Positions 7,824 through 15,442 of a stretch of 20,611 bases of DNA are shown piece by piece. Numbering within the stretch: position 1 is the stretch's first letter; every line of letters starts with the position of its first letter. A program made the position numbers and the translations under genes. The notes beneath the pieces are model-generated. The model ran no database searches. It saw only the letters and a list, made by a program, of their open reading frames with translations, and had not been told where the DNA came from. Origin of the DNA: a virus. The stretch lies in IMG/VR virus record IMGVR_UViG_3300007541_004389, positions 1 to 20,611 of that record, one strand, 5' to 3'.

Positions 7824-8340
7824 TTTTTATGGTGGGCCCTGCTCAGGTAAAAGTACAGCTGCTGCAGGTTTATTTTACAAGATGAAGCTACTTAACTATA
7901 GTGTTGAGTTAACAGACGAGTTCGCTAAAGAATGTGTTTGGGAAGGAAATGTTCCTATGCTCAAAGACCAACTCTGGATCTTAGCTCATCAACATCGAAA
8001 GATTCTCAGACTAGTTGGTAAAGTAGATTATATTATCACTGATTCTCCAGTTCTACTTAGTCCCATCTATCGAGAAGTTTATGAAGGTCCTCTGTATAGC
8101 AATCTAATTGACAAGTTAGCTTTAGAATGTTATAATATGTACGACAATATTAACTTTATGTTAAGTCGCCCTCGTGATTTCGATCCTAATGGGCGAGCAC
8201 AAAACGAAGTCGAGAGTGTTCGCATTGATCTTGAGATCGTCGATCAATTCAAACGCTTAGACATACCCTATATACAAATTGAAGGATCTGATCACGCTTC
8301 TCTCGCTTACGACAAATTGGTGACTTTTTATGCACATTGA
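7801..8340 (+). CDS. P-loop nucleotide kinase-like ATPase (AAA_28-like)
   Basis: I favour the GTG at 7801, which has AAAAGGA eight to nine bases upstream and gives 179 residues with the P-loop close to the N-terminus. An ATG at 7774 (188 aa) and a GTG at 7756 are also in frame but lack a visible ribosome site. The core reads VINFYGGPCSGKST (residues 6-19), VDYIITDSPVL as the Walker B-like strand, and RDFDPNGRAQNEVESVRIDLEI as a LID-type region. This resembles AAA_28/NadR-kinase-like phage ATPases that phosphorylate small nucleotides or nucleosides. The substrate is unknown. Its end overlaps the hydroxymethyltransferase start by 11 bases. Confidence 0.75.
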   Translation: MKRTRVINFYGGPCSGKSTAAAGLFYKMKLLNYSVELTDEFAKECVWEGNVPMLKDQLWILAHQHRKILRLVGKVDYIITDSPVLLSPIYREVYEGPLYSNLIDKLALECYNMYDNINFMLSRPRDFDPNGRAQNEVESVRIDLEIVDQFKRLDIPYIQIEGSDHASLAYDKLVTFYAH

Positions 8341-9472
8341 AATTGACAAAATCTATCAGCGCGAACTCATGCGCCAACATAGTACTATAGAGTTTATTGC
8401 TAGTGAGAACTTTGCTTCTGACGCAGTAATGAAACTTTGTGGTTCTGAATTTACTAACAAATATGCTGAAGGCTATCCTGGCAAGCGTTATTACAACGGT
8501 TGCGAACACATGGACGAAATTGAAATCTTAGCGATTCAAAAGCTTAAAGACATCTATGGTTGTGCTTTTGCCAATGTTCAACCACACTCAGGTGCTAATG
8601 CTAACGCAGCAGTATTCCAAGCATTTCTAAAACCCGGCGATCGTATTCTTGGTATGGATCTTGCAAGTGGAGGACATCTTTCTCACGGTGCTCCTGTTAA
8701 CATGTCAGGTAAAAACTATCAAGCGTTTTCCTATGGTGTAGATAGTGTAGGTATGCTTGATTACGATCGTATTATGGATATTGCTAAAATCGTCAAACCT
8801 AAGATGATCATCGCGGGCGCTAGCGCGTACCCACGAAAAATCTATTGGGAAAAGTTTAGAGAGATCGCAGACGAAGTAGGTGCTTTGCTAATGGTTGATA
8901 TGGCACACTATTCTGGACTCATCGCTGGCGAAGCTTATCCTAATCCAGTTCCTTATGCAGATGTAGTTACTTCAACTACACACAAGACGCTCCGTGGTCC
9001 TCGTGGAGGAATCATTCTTTGGAATAACGACGAATACACTAAGAAAATTAACAGCGCAGTATTTCCTGGAACACAGGGTGGTCCTCTCATGAATATCATT
9101 GCAGCAAAAGCACAGTGTTTCATGGAAGCCGACACTCCTGAATTTTACGATTATGCAGATCGTGTAATTAAGAATGCTAAAGCGATGTGTGAAGTATTCA
9201 GTAAGTCTAATACGATTAAAGTACTTACGGACGGAACTGATTCGCACATCATTCTACTCGATCTAAGTGAATCAAAATACAGTGGTCGTCAAGCAGCTGA
9301 TATGCTCGAAGAAAATGGAATCACCGTAAATAAGAATGGTGTACCCAATGATCCTCGTCCCTTTATGGAAACTTCTGGTATCCGTATCGGAACTGCTGCT
9401 GAAACAACTCGCGGCCGCGACGAAAAATGGTTTAGAAGACAAGCAGAAAGAATATTGGAAATCATAGGATGA
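8330..9472 (+). CDS. glyA: Serine hydroxymethyltransferase
   Basis: A 380-residue PLP enzyme that interconverts serine plus tetrahydrofolate with glycine plus 5,10-methylene-tetrahydrofolate. Signature stretches are IEFIASENF (20-28), TNKYAEGYPGKRYYNGCE (42-59), NVQPHSGANAN (82-92), GGHLSHGAPVNMSGK (114-128), VDMAHYSGLIAG (189-200, with the PLP-ring aspartate D190), the PLP-binding TTHKTLRGPRGG with K219, and TSGIRIGT (348-355) with the substrate-carboxylate arginine R352. Active-site residues look complete. Compared with E. coli GlyA as I recall it, it is shorter at the start and lacks about 30 C-terminal residues, ending right after the last core helix. It probably feeds one-carbon units to thymidylate or modified-base synthesis, or makes glycine. 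It overlaps both neighbours, so it belongs to the cassette. Confidence 0.95.
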   Translation: MHIEIDKIYQRELMRQHSTIEFIASENFASDAVMKLCGSEFTNKYAEGYPGKRYYNGCEHMDEIEILAIQKLKDIYGCAFANVQPHSGANANAAVFQAFLKPGDRILGMDLASGGHLSHGAPVNMSGKNYQAFSYGVDSVGMLDYDRIMDIAKIVKPKMIIAGASAYPRKIYWEKFREIADEVGALLMVDMAHYSGLIAGEAYPNPVPYADVVTSTTHKTLRGPRGGIILWNNDEYTKKINSAVFPGTQGGPLMNIIAAKAQCFMEADTPEFYDYADRVIKNAKAMCEVFSKSNTIKVLTDGTDSHIILLDLSESKYSGRQAADMLEENGITVNKNGVPNDPRPFMETSGIRIGTAAETTRGRDEKWFRRQAERILEIIG

Positions 9473-10131
9473 AAACAAGTATCGAAAAGAAACTCAGCCA
9501 CATTTGGATCGGGCCAAAGCCAGCTCCACTAAAGTGGATGTACACTTGGCGCGATAAACATCCCGATTGGGAGTATAGTATTTTTACCGATACTATGCTT
9601 AGGACTCGTCGATGGAAGAACCAACACTTGATCGAAGAGTATTATAATAGACGCTTATGGCCTGGTGTTTCTGACCTTATTCGATACGAACTTCTTTATG
9701 AAAATGGTGGATTCATTGCTGAAGCAGATATGATCTGTTTAGAGAATACTGATGAACTATTCCAAAGTCCTGAAGATCACGCTTATACTTGCTTTGAGAA
9801 CGAAAAAGGAAGACCTAATTTTGTTCAACCTATTTTTGCTTGCAATCCTGAAAACAAATTCATAGCTATGGTAATAGATGAACTTCATAAACTCAGACGA
9901 GGCGATCTTCATCCACAACCTTTCATGTCAACGGGTAATGCTTTTCTAGCTAAGCACGTGCCTCAATGGCGAGACAAACTTACTATATGGCCGTCACACT
10001 ATTTCATTCCTCAGTTCTATGTAGCTGGAGCGAAGAGATACGATGGGCCAGATAAAGTGTATGCAGATCATAAGTGGGGTTCTACCGGAATGCACGCTCA
10101 CTGCTTACAATATTCAGACGGGGTTCTATAA
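9469..10131 (+). CDS. GT32-like glycosyltransferase (DXD-sugar family)
   Basis: A 220-residue protein. The N-terminus KKLSHIWIGPKPAPLKW (residues 7-23) is the typical first strand of the Gly_transf_sug/GT32 group. It is followed by W-x-x-x-x-P-D-W-E-Y and then SDLIRYELLYENGGFIAEADM at 68-88, where the group normally carries a D-x-D for metal and sugar-nucleotide binding. Here the motif is E-A-D (85-87), a conservative change that should still bind a metal but deserves checking. Related proteins transfer mannose, glucose or galactose to lipids or polysaccharides. Its ATG overlaps the upstream TGA (ATGA), and its stop overlaps the sulfotransferase start, so translation of this cassette section is probably coupled. 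Confidence 0.8.
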   Translation: MKTSIEKKLSHIWIGPKPAPLKWMYTWRDKHPDWEYSIFTDTMLRTRRWKNQHLIEEYYNRRLWPGVSDLIRYELLYENGGFIAEADMICLENTDELFQSPEDHAYTCFENEKGRPNFVQPIFACNPENKFIAMVIDELHKLRRGDLHPQPFMSTGNAFLAKHVPQWRDKLTIWPSHYFIPQFYVAGAKRYDGPDKVYADHKWGSTGMHAHCLQYSDGVL

Positions 10132-10790
10132 TGTACTTATCACACAAATATAAATTTCTATTCTTACGTACGCCAAAGACTGCAAGCAGCAGTCTTTCGG
10201 ATTTTTTTATTCGCAACATCAATGATCCTGAAGCGATCTATACTGAAGTTGAAGATTCAAACTTACCAGGAACACTTGACGAGAGTATCGTATCTCGTTA
10301 TCGTCCCTATGCTTTCTATCATTTTACTCTCGATCAATTAATTCATGAAGGAGTAATTACAGAAGAGCAAGCTCGTGAATACGATGTTTTTGCGCTACTG
10401 AGAGATCCTATTGATAGAGCAAAAAGTTTTTACTACTTCTATAAGAAATTTAGATCACCAGGAACTTCTCCTTCTCTTGAAGAATATAAGAGATGGACTA
10501 ACAAGGGAGTGTTTAATAACGATCCTAACTCCGCAATAGTGCAAACAGACCTATTAAAAATCAAAGGTGAATCGGTAGGTCGATACTGGTTATATGAGAA
10601 TCTTGAAAAAGAATTATCTAATTTTATGTTCCACAGAAGATTGAGAATCGATCATCCTCTACCTCGGCATAAAACAGATACACGAAAAGTTAAAAAGAAC
10701 GAGATTGAATTTGATGAAACTTCTTTAAACGATTTACGAGAGCACTTTCAAAACGATTTCATACTGTACGAGCAACTTAAGAAAAAGTAA
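10131..10790 (+). CDS. PAPS-dependent sulfotransferase-like protein
   Basis: A 219-residue protein starting at the ATG that overlaps the previous stop (TAATG). An in-frame upstream start at 10074 would lie inside the glycosyltransferase and is less likely. The opening FLFLRTPKTASSSL (residues 10-22) is the 5'-phosphosulfate loop of Sulfotransfer_2-type enzymes, and FALLRDPIDRAKSFYYFY at 87-104 is the 3'-phosphate-binding region with R91 and S99. His64 (YAFYHF) is a candidate catalytic residue. Family members add sulfate from PAPS to sugars, peptides or lipids. With three glycosyltransferases and a methyltransferase in the same unit, a carbohydrate acceptor is the simplest inference. A terminator-like hairpin lies inside its first 70 bases. 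Confidence 0.82.
   Translation: MYLSHKYKFLFLRTPKTASSSLSDFFIRNINDPEAIYTEVEDSNLPGTLDESIVSRYRPYAFYHFTLDQLIHEGVITEEQAREYDVFALLRDPIDRAKSFYYFYKKFRSPGTSPSLEEYKRWTNKGVFNNDPNSAIVQTDLLKIKGESVGRYWLYENLEKELSNFMFHRRLRIDHPLPRHKTDTRKVKKNEIEFDETSLNDLREHFQNDFILYEQLKKK
10175..10208 (+). other. Terminator-like hairpin inside the sulfotransferase gene
   Basis: A perfect 9-bp stem, AAAGACTGC (10175-10183) paired with GCAGTCTTT (10189-10197), closes a 5-base loop (AAGCA). CGGA and then seven T residues (10202-10208) follow. This resembles an intrinsic terminator except for the 4-base spacer before the T-run. The same bases encode the PAPS-binding loop, so coding constraint could explain it. Function is unproven. 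Confidence 0.4.
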
Positions 10791-10912
10791 TGAAAAGATT
10801 CTTTGCTAAGCTATGGGATAAATTCACATTACTACTTACTTACGCTTTATTGTTCGTGAGTGTGTTTATGTTCTTGTACGCACTGATTCTTTTCTACGCA
10901 AATACAAATTAA
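10790..10912 (+). CDS. 40-residue single-pass membrane protein
   Basis: The frame opens with an ATG overlapping the sulfotransferase stop (TAATG) and encodes 40 residues. A short basic, aromatic N-terminus (MKRFFAKLWDKF) is followed by about 24 hydrophobic residues (LLLTYALLFVSVFMFLYALI and beyond) and a polar end (YANTN). This is a single transmembrane helix, with the N-terminus predicted in the cytoplasm by the positive-inside rule. It fills the whole space between two confident genes, which supports it as real. It could anchor the cassette enzymes at the inner membrane; a holin-like role is less likely from one helix and this location. Confidence 0.6.
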   Translation: MKRFFAKLWDKFTLLLTYALLFVSVFMFLYALILFYANTN

Positions 10913-10913
10913 A

Positions 10914-11603
10914 ATGAGCACAAAGGCATATATTCTTAAAATTAACACGCCGGTTTCTCAAGAATATGCTAAGATATGCGCAGATTCTTGTGATAGTGTC
11001 GGTCTAAAGTGGGAATACTTTCAAGGCTATCAGAATATGACTGGCCGAGCAGGTTGGTGTTTAACTGGAATTAGAATGCACTTCCATGAACCTGTCCGTT
11101 ATCTACCAGATCCTAATCCTTCACAAAAAGCAAATGCGTGTAGCGCTGGTCACGGTGCTATTTGGAAACTTATCGCTGATGGTCCTGATGATGTAGGTGT
11201 GGTACTAGAGCACGATGCTATCATGCTCCAACCACTTACTATAAATATTCCAGATAACGTTATAGTTGTTTTGGGATACAAAGTATCAAACCCAAAGCGA
11301 TATGATCATGTTAGTGCCGGAGAGCCACGGGAATTAATAGATATAGATGGACACGAAGGTGCTCATGCTTATGCTATGACTAGGAATACAGCTAAGTTTT
11401 TAGTCAGTGAAATAGAACAAAGAGGTATTTTAGGAGCTGTTGATAACGCATACTTTATTAGAGGACAGCGAAGAACAGCAATACCACTTAAGATAGCTAG
11501 CCCTACTCCAGCTCTTGGCTGGATTAGAGAAAGCACAATATGGGGCTCTAGCGCCCATAGAAACTACGAATTCATTTCCTCGTTTAAAGAAAATTATAAA
11601 TAA
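10914..11603 (+). CDS. GT25-like glycosyltransferase
   Basis: A 229-residue protein. Features of the GT25 (LPS glycosyltransferase) group occur in order: an N-terminal strand AYILKIN, then ACSAGHGAIWKLI (75-87, equivalent to the family's GCxxSHxxIW), GVVLEHDAIML (95-105, with E-H-D at the usual E-D-D position), and GAHAYAMTRNTAKFLV (about 148-163), followed by AVDNAYF, the region that carries a conserved aspartate. Family members mostly transfer galactose or glucose to lipooligosaccharide or hydroxylysine. It is the last gene of the sigma70-driven cassette, and its final codons and stop lie within the next late promoter. The acceptor is unknown. Confidence 0.75.
   Translation: MSTKAYILKINTPVSQEYAKICADSCDSVGLKWEYFQGYQNMTGRAGWCLTGIRMHFHEPVRYLPDPNPSQKANACSAGHGAIWKLIADGPDDVGVVLEHDAIMLQPLTINIPDNVIVVLGYKVSNPKRYDHVSAGEPRELIDIDGHEGAHAYAMTRNTAKFLVSEIEQRGILGAVDNAYFIRGQRRTAIPLKIASPTPALGWIRESTIWGSSAHRNYEFISSFKENYK
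11595..11602 (+). promoter_or_regulatory. T4-type late promoter TATAAATA
   Basis: An exact TATAAATA overlaps the last codons of the GT25-like gene; its final TA is the start of that gene's TAA stop (11601-11603). It lies 39 bases before the ATG at 11642. The surrounding 14 bp are identical to those at 1575-1588. It should drive the head-protein genes from 11642 onward. Confidence 0.8.
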
Positions 11604-11641
11604 CAAAGAGTAGATTCAAATTTAACTAGGACTTATCAATA

Positions 11642-13729
11642 ATGAGCCAAATATTTCAAGAATTCTTGAATTCCGTTAAATCGTGTGATATTTCGTTGCC
11701 TGTATCTTTCGTAGAGGCACCAGACGACGATGACGCAGCGCTTGAAATCGATCCAAGTGATGACGATAATCCGGAAGTCGAAAAACCAAAACCAAAGAAA
11801 AAAGTCACTAAAAAGAAGAAGTGGAAACCAAGTTTCAATCCAGACAAATATGTTGATGTGAAACCTGAATTAAGAGAAGCGCCAAAGAGTGACACTGCAG
11901 TCATTACATTTGGGCGAATGAATCCAATCACAACTGGCCATAATGTACTTGTTAACGCAGTGGTTGCAACCGCTCTTAAGTCCGGCGGAATACCACTCGT
12001 TTACTTATCTCAAAGTACTGATCCTAAAAAGAATCCTCTAACTTATGACCAAAAAATCAGATTCGCAAAGCGCGCGTTTGGTGCTAAGTTAATTGTTAAA
12101 AGCAAGTCTAGAACTATTCTCGAAGTTGCAACAGAGCTTCAGAATAGATTTAAGAAACTCATTGTAGTCGTAGGCTCAGATAGAGTCTCTGAATTTGATA
12201 ATCTACTCAACAAATATAATGGTAATCTCTACAATTATGATGAGATCAAAGTAGTATCTGCAGGTGAGCGCGATCCTGATTCAGACGATGTTTCAGGTAT
12301 GTCAGCTTCTAAAGCAAGAGGATTTGCAAAAGATGGTGACATGGAGTCTTTCAAGAAAAGCTTACCTCCTAAACTTCAATCTCAAGCGGCTTCTGTTTAT
12401 AACGCAGTTAGAGCTGGCATGGGAATTAAAGAAGCAGTCGAACAACTCGAACTAGAAGAAGCTCTAACACGTCAACAAAGACTCAAGCGCAAGATGATTA
12501 TGCGCAGAATTAAGTCTAAGATTCAAATGGGTCGTCGTAGAGCTATGAGACGTAGAGCGACCACAGCTGTGGTTCAAAAACGCGCTAAGAAAATGGTTCT
12601 TCGTATGCTCAAGCAAAGATTTGCTAAGAGTAATCGATATGCAGATCTTCCATATAGTGCAAGACAGCGTATCGACGATCGTATTGCGCGTATTCCTAAA
12701 GCTCGTCTCAAGATTCTAATGAGACGCTACATTCCGAAAATTAAGAAAATGGAGAGAGATAGATTTGCAGCTAAGGTTGCAAAAGCAACAGCTCCAGCAG
12801 CTTATAAGCCAAAACCAGTCTCTATTGTTAAAGCTAGAGTTCCTGAGAGTGTAAGCATAAACTTCAACAGCATCTTCGAAAAGTTTATTTCAGAAAGAGT
12901 TGAAAAACCAGAATCACTTCCAAACACAAAAAGTAATCTCGAATTAGCAGTTGAAATGGCAAACACCCTCGGCGCTAATATGAATTACGCTATTAAAGAA
13001 ATTGATAAGATTAAGAAAGGATTGTCTCGACATCCTGAAGTAAAGAATGCGCTAAGATTAACTAATGCACGCTTTAACGAAGAAGTATATCAGCAATACA
13101 CCTTTGAGAAAAGACTCGAAGAAGGTGCATCATATCACGCAGGACTTTCAAAGTCAACCGCAGCTAAGCGCAAAGCACAATTCAATAAACAAGCAAAGAT
13201 GGACGATGATAATCCTGCAGCCTATAAGCCAGCTCCTGGTGATGCTACTGCAGAGACAAAGCCTAGCAAACATACTTCAAAGTTTAAAAAGATATTCGGC
13301 GAAACTAATTACGAGAAAGCTCACCTCAAGAAGCCACACATGCTTTTAGATAAGAAAGGTGCAGTCGTAATTGATAAGCGTTTTCGTATGTTTAAGAAAG
13401 CAAAAGAAGTCGATATGGTATTAGCTCAATACAATAAAGAAGAAAAGATTCAAGAGATTAATGATCTAATAGAATCTGTTGAGTTTGTTTTCGAGAGCAA
13501 TCCTAAAAAATCATTAAGAGACAAAGCCGAAAAGACAGGGATTTCTTATTCCATTCTTAAAAAAGTTTTTGATCGTGGTGTCGCAGCATGGCGCACAGGT
13601 CATAGACCAGGTACAACTCCTACACAATGGGGATTAGCTAGAGTTAATTCATTTGCAACTGGTGGAAAAACACAAAAAACAACAGACAAAGATCTTTGGG
13701 ATCAACACAGAGGAAGTAAAAGTGATTAA
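11642..13729 (+). CDS. Nucleotidyltransferase (HxGH-type) fused to a basic domain and a DUF5824-like C-terminus; putative head protein
   Basis: A 695-residue multidomain protein. Residues 28-45 are Asp-rich and 49-62 Lys-rich linkers. Residues 85-230 form a cytidylyltransferase-like domain: TAVITFGRMNPITTGH (85-100) carries the T/H-x-G-H motif and GMSASKARG (219-227) the I-S-x-T-x-x-R-type motif of NMN/pantetheine adenylyltransferases. At 266-274 VEQLELEEA looks like a prohead-protease site. Residues 275-375 are extremely Arg/Lys/Met-rich (e.g. KMIMRRIKSKIQMGRRRAMR), suited to binding DNA. Residues 431-481 carry a module shared with the gene at 17820. The last ~75 residues (GISYSILKK...AAWRTGHRPGTTPTQWGLARV) match a DUF5824-type phage domain. 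The N-terminus MSQIFQEFLNS only weakly resembles the targeting peptide. The nucleotide product is unknown. Confidence 0.8.
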   Translation: MSQIFQEFLNSVKSCDISLPVSFVEAPDDDDAALEIDPSDDDNPEVEKPKPKKKVTKKKKWKPSFNPDKYVDVKPELREAPKSDTAVITFGRMNPITTGHNVLVNAVVATALKSGGIPLVYLSQSTDPKKNPLTYDQKIRFAKRAFGAKLIVKSKSRTILEVATELQNRFKKLIVVVGSDRVSEFDNLLNKYNGNLYNYDEIKVVSAGERDPDSDDVSGMSASKARGFAKDGDMESFKKSLPPKLQSQAASVYNAVRAGMGIKEAVEQLELEEALTRQQRLKRKMIMRRIKSKIQMGRRRAMRRRATTAVVQKRAKKMVLRMLKQRFAKSNRYADLPYSARQRIDDRIARIPKARLKILMRRYIPKIKKMERDRFAAKVAKATAPAAYKPKPVSIVKARVPESVSINFNSIFEKFISERVEKPESLPNTKSNLELAVEMANTLGANMNYAIKEIDKIKKGLSRHPEVKNALRLTNARFNEEVYQQYTFEKRLEEGASYHAGLSKSTAAKRKAQFNKQAKMDDDNPAAYKPAPGDATAETKPSKHTSKFKKIFGETNYEKAHLKKPHMLLDKKGAVVIDKRFRMFKKAKEVDMVLAQYNKEEKIQEINDLIESVEFVFESNPKKSLRDKAEKTGISYSILKKVFDRGVAAWRTGHRPGTTPTQWGLARVNSFATGGKTQKTTDKDLWDQHRGSKSD

Positions 13730-14834
13730 GTTCAAGGACCTAAAAGAAGCAGGTGGAGCAGGAGACTGGGGAACTGACAAAGCTCGTAAGAAGCTTCAAC
13801 AAGACACTCCAGGCCAAGGCATTACTGATATGGGCGTAAAAAATAAACAGCGTAAAGAATCAGTTGAACTTAGCGAAAAGCTAAAAGTGTCTGATGGTCT
13901 AGGTGCTTGGATCGACGATTTCATGAAGTCAGATGCTCCTCAGTTTAAAAATGCAGATGATAAGAAGCGCCGTGACATGGCGATCGCAGCATTTACTTCA
14001 GCCGGTGGTAAACTCGATGAGTCAGTTATATCCATTGAAGAAGGAGCTGTTGCTCTTTCCACAGTTGAAAAAGAAATCAGATCAAACGGTGGAAAGATTG
14101 TTAAGAAAGACGACAGATCAATTACATTTACTTTAAACGGTGCTCAAAGAAAAGTTCCAGTAGATAGAGGACATGTACTAGATACTTATTACATGCAACT
14201 TCAGAAAATGTTCGAAGAAGTAGAATACGTTAGTGAAGATGGACAATGGGGCGTTAAGAACGTATATTTGAAATACACACCAGATGTTCTCAAATTAAAG
14301 AAGATCAAAATTCAAGATACAATTAGCAACCTTAAGAGACAACACAGCAGCTTAACTGCACTAGGTGGTAAGAATCCACGAGCTGAAGAGATCAAAGAGT
14401 TAGAAGGAAAACTTCGCATGATCGATCAAGCAATGAGAACTAAGAAAGAATCGCTTGATCTTGATGAAGCAGACACCTACGCAATCTACAAGAAAGGTAA
14501 AGTATTCGATACTTTCAGATCCAAAGAAGATGCGCATGACTCTCTAGATAGTATGGGTCTTTCTGCGATCAGCAAAAAAGATTATAGCGTAAGAAAACTT
14601 CCTGCTAATTATAAAAGCAACTGGTCGATGAAAGAAGAAGTCGAGCTTGATGAAGGAACTCTAGCTGCGAGTGACGGGAGTGTTGTTGATGCGCTACTCA
14701 CCGCAGTAAAAGATAAATTGATGAAAGATTTAAGTAGTGGAAATGTTGATGATGCTAACGAAATTGCAAAGATGGTCAAAATGACTATAGAAAAAGATTA
14801 TAAACGCAAAGGATTTTCGAGGCTAAAAAGATGA
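13722..14834 (+). CDS. Putative packaged head protein with several prohead-protease-like sites
   Basis: I place the start at the GTG at 13722, which follows AGAGGAAG by about eight bases and gives MIKFKDLKEAG, the same targeting-like peptide as other genes here; a longer frame from 13653 would run inside the upstream gene. The 370-residue product is charged and helical. It contains DGLGAWIDDFMKSDAPQF...RRDMAIAAF, a module I associate with structural proteins of T4-like marine phages. Candidate cleavage motifs are ESVELSEK, VISIEEG, SLDLDEA and EEVELDEG, spaced so that cutting would release several fragments. No enzyme motif is visible. It overlaps the upstream gene by eight bases and the downstream gene by four. 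Confidence 0.72.
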   Translation: MIKFKDLKEAGGAGDWGTDKARKKLQQDTPGQGITDMGVKNKQRKESVELSEKLKVSDGLGAWIDDFMKSDAPQFKNADDKKRRDMAIAAFTSAGGKLDESVISIEEGAVALSTVEKEIRSNGGKIVKKDDRSITFTLNGAQRKVPVDRGHVLDTYYMQLQKMFEEVEYVSEDGQWGVKNVYLKYTPDVLKLKKIKIQDTISNLKRQHSSLTALGGKNPRAEEIKELEGKLRMIDQAMRTKKESLDLDEADTYAIYKKGKVFDTFRSKEDAHDSLDSMGLSAISKKDYSVRKLPANYKSNWSMKEEVELDEGTLAASDGSVVDALLTAVKDKLMKDLSSGNVDDANEIAKMVKMTIEKDYKRKGFSRLKR

Positions 14835-15442
14835 AAAAATTTATAAACTTTATAGAAGAAAAGGGTGAAGCTGTTGACGCAACAGACATGCCAAAACTCC
14901 AACAATTAATTAGACTTGGTCTCGCTGATAGTAAAGACCTAGCGCTAATCAAGAGAACCATTATGAAAATGGATTCTGGCGAAGAGCTAACAATGAAAGA
15001 GAAGAAGATGGCAGAAAAGCTAGCCAAGATTCTTCTTGACAAAGTAATTGGAAACAAAGTAATTTACAACTTAGTTCGCCAAGGTCTTGGAAAAGAGAGT
15101 GTGCAAGAAGATCTCGATGAAAACGCAAGACGTGATGCTATGGCTGCTATCCGCAGAGATAAAGATTTTAGAGACAAAGATGATGAAGACGACGTAGCTA
15201 CAGATGCTGATCGAGCTGCTGCTAAGAAGAATCCTATCATGCAATTGAGAAAGATTTCTGATATCGAAGGTGGAGAGATGGAGTTCACCAATCGCAAGAA
15301 AATGAAAGTTTCTAAAGTAGATGCTGACAAGATTCTAAGAGCTTTTGGTACTATTCAAAAGTCTTTAGACAAGCAAAAGTTTCAAACTCTAATCGGACGT
15401 AGTCCAGAAGATTTCAAGAAAATACTTAAGATTCTAAGATAA
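14831..15442 (+). CDS. Putative packaged internal head protein (charged, helical)
   Basis: A 203-residue protein that opens MKKFINFIEEKG, a near-ideal match to the T4 capsid-targeting pattern, with I-E-E as the expected cleavage point. The rest is very charged and helical. It includes the Lys-rich stretch MKEKKMAEKLAKILLDK, EDLDENARRDAMAAIRRDKDFRDKDDEDD (split here by a possible L-D-E site), and a C-terminal helix FKKILKILR. No catalytic motif is visible. Composition resembles small basic/acidic core proteins packed with DNA. It overlaps the upstream stop (ATGA) and the downstream start (TAATG), so translation is probably coupled across the set. Confidence 0.7.
   Translation: MKKFINFIEEKGEAVDATDMPKLQQLIRLGLADSKDLALIKRTIMKMDSGEELTMKEKKMAEKLAKILLDKVIGNKVIYNLVRQGLGKESVQEDLDENARRDAMAAIRRDKDFRDKDDEDDVATDADRAAAKKNPIMQLRKISDIEGGEMEFTNRKKMKVSKVDADKILRAFGTIQKSLDKQKFQTLIGRSPEDFKKILKILR

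Noticed and set aside
10074-10130. N-terminal extension of the sulfotransferase
   Set aside because: It overlaps the end of the glycosyltransferase. The ATG at 10131 has TAATG coupling and places the PAPS loop at the N-terminus as in relatives.
13653-13721. N-terminal extension of the gene now started at 13722
   Set aside because: The extra residues lie inside the coding region of the upstream gene, start on TTG without a ribosome site, and would hide the shared leader peptide.
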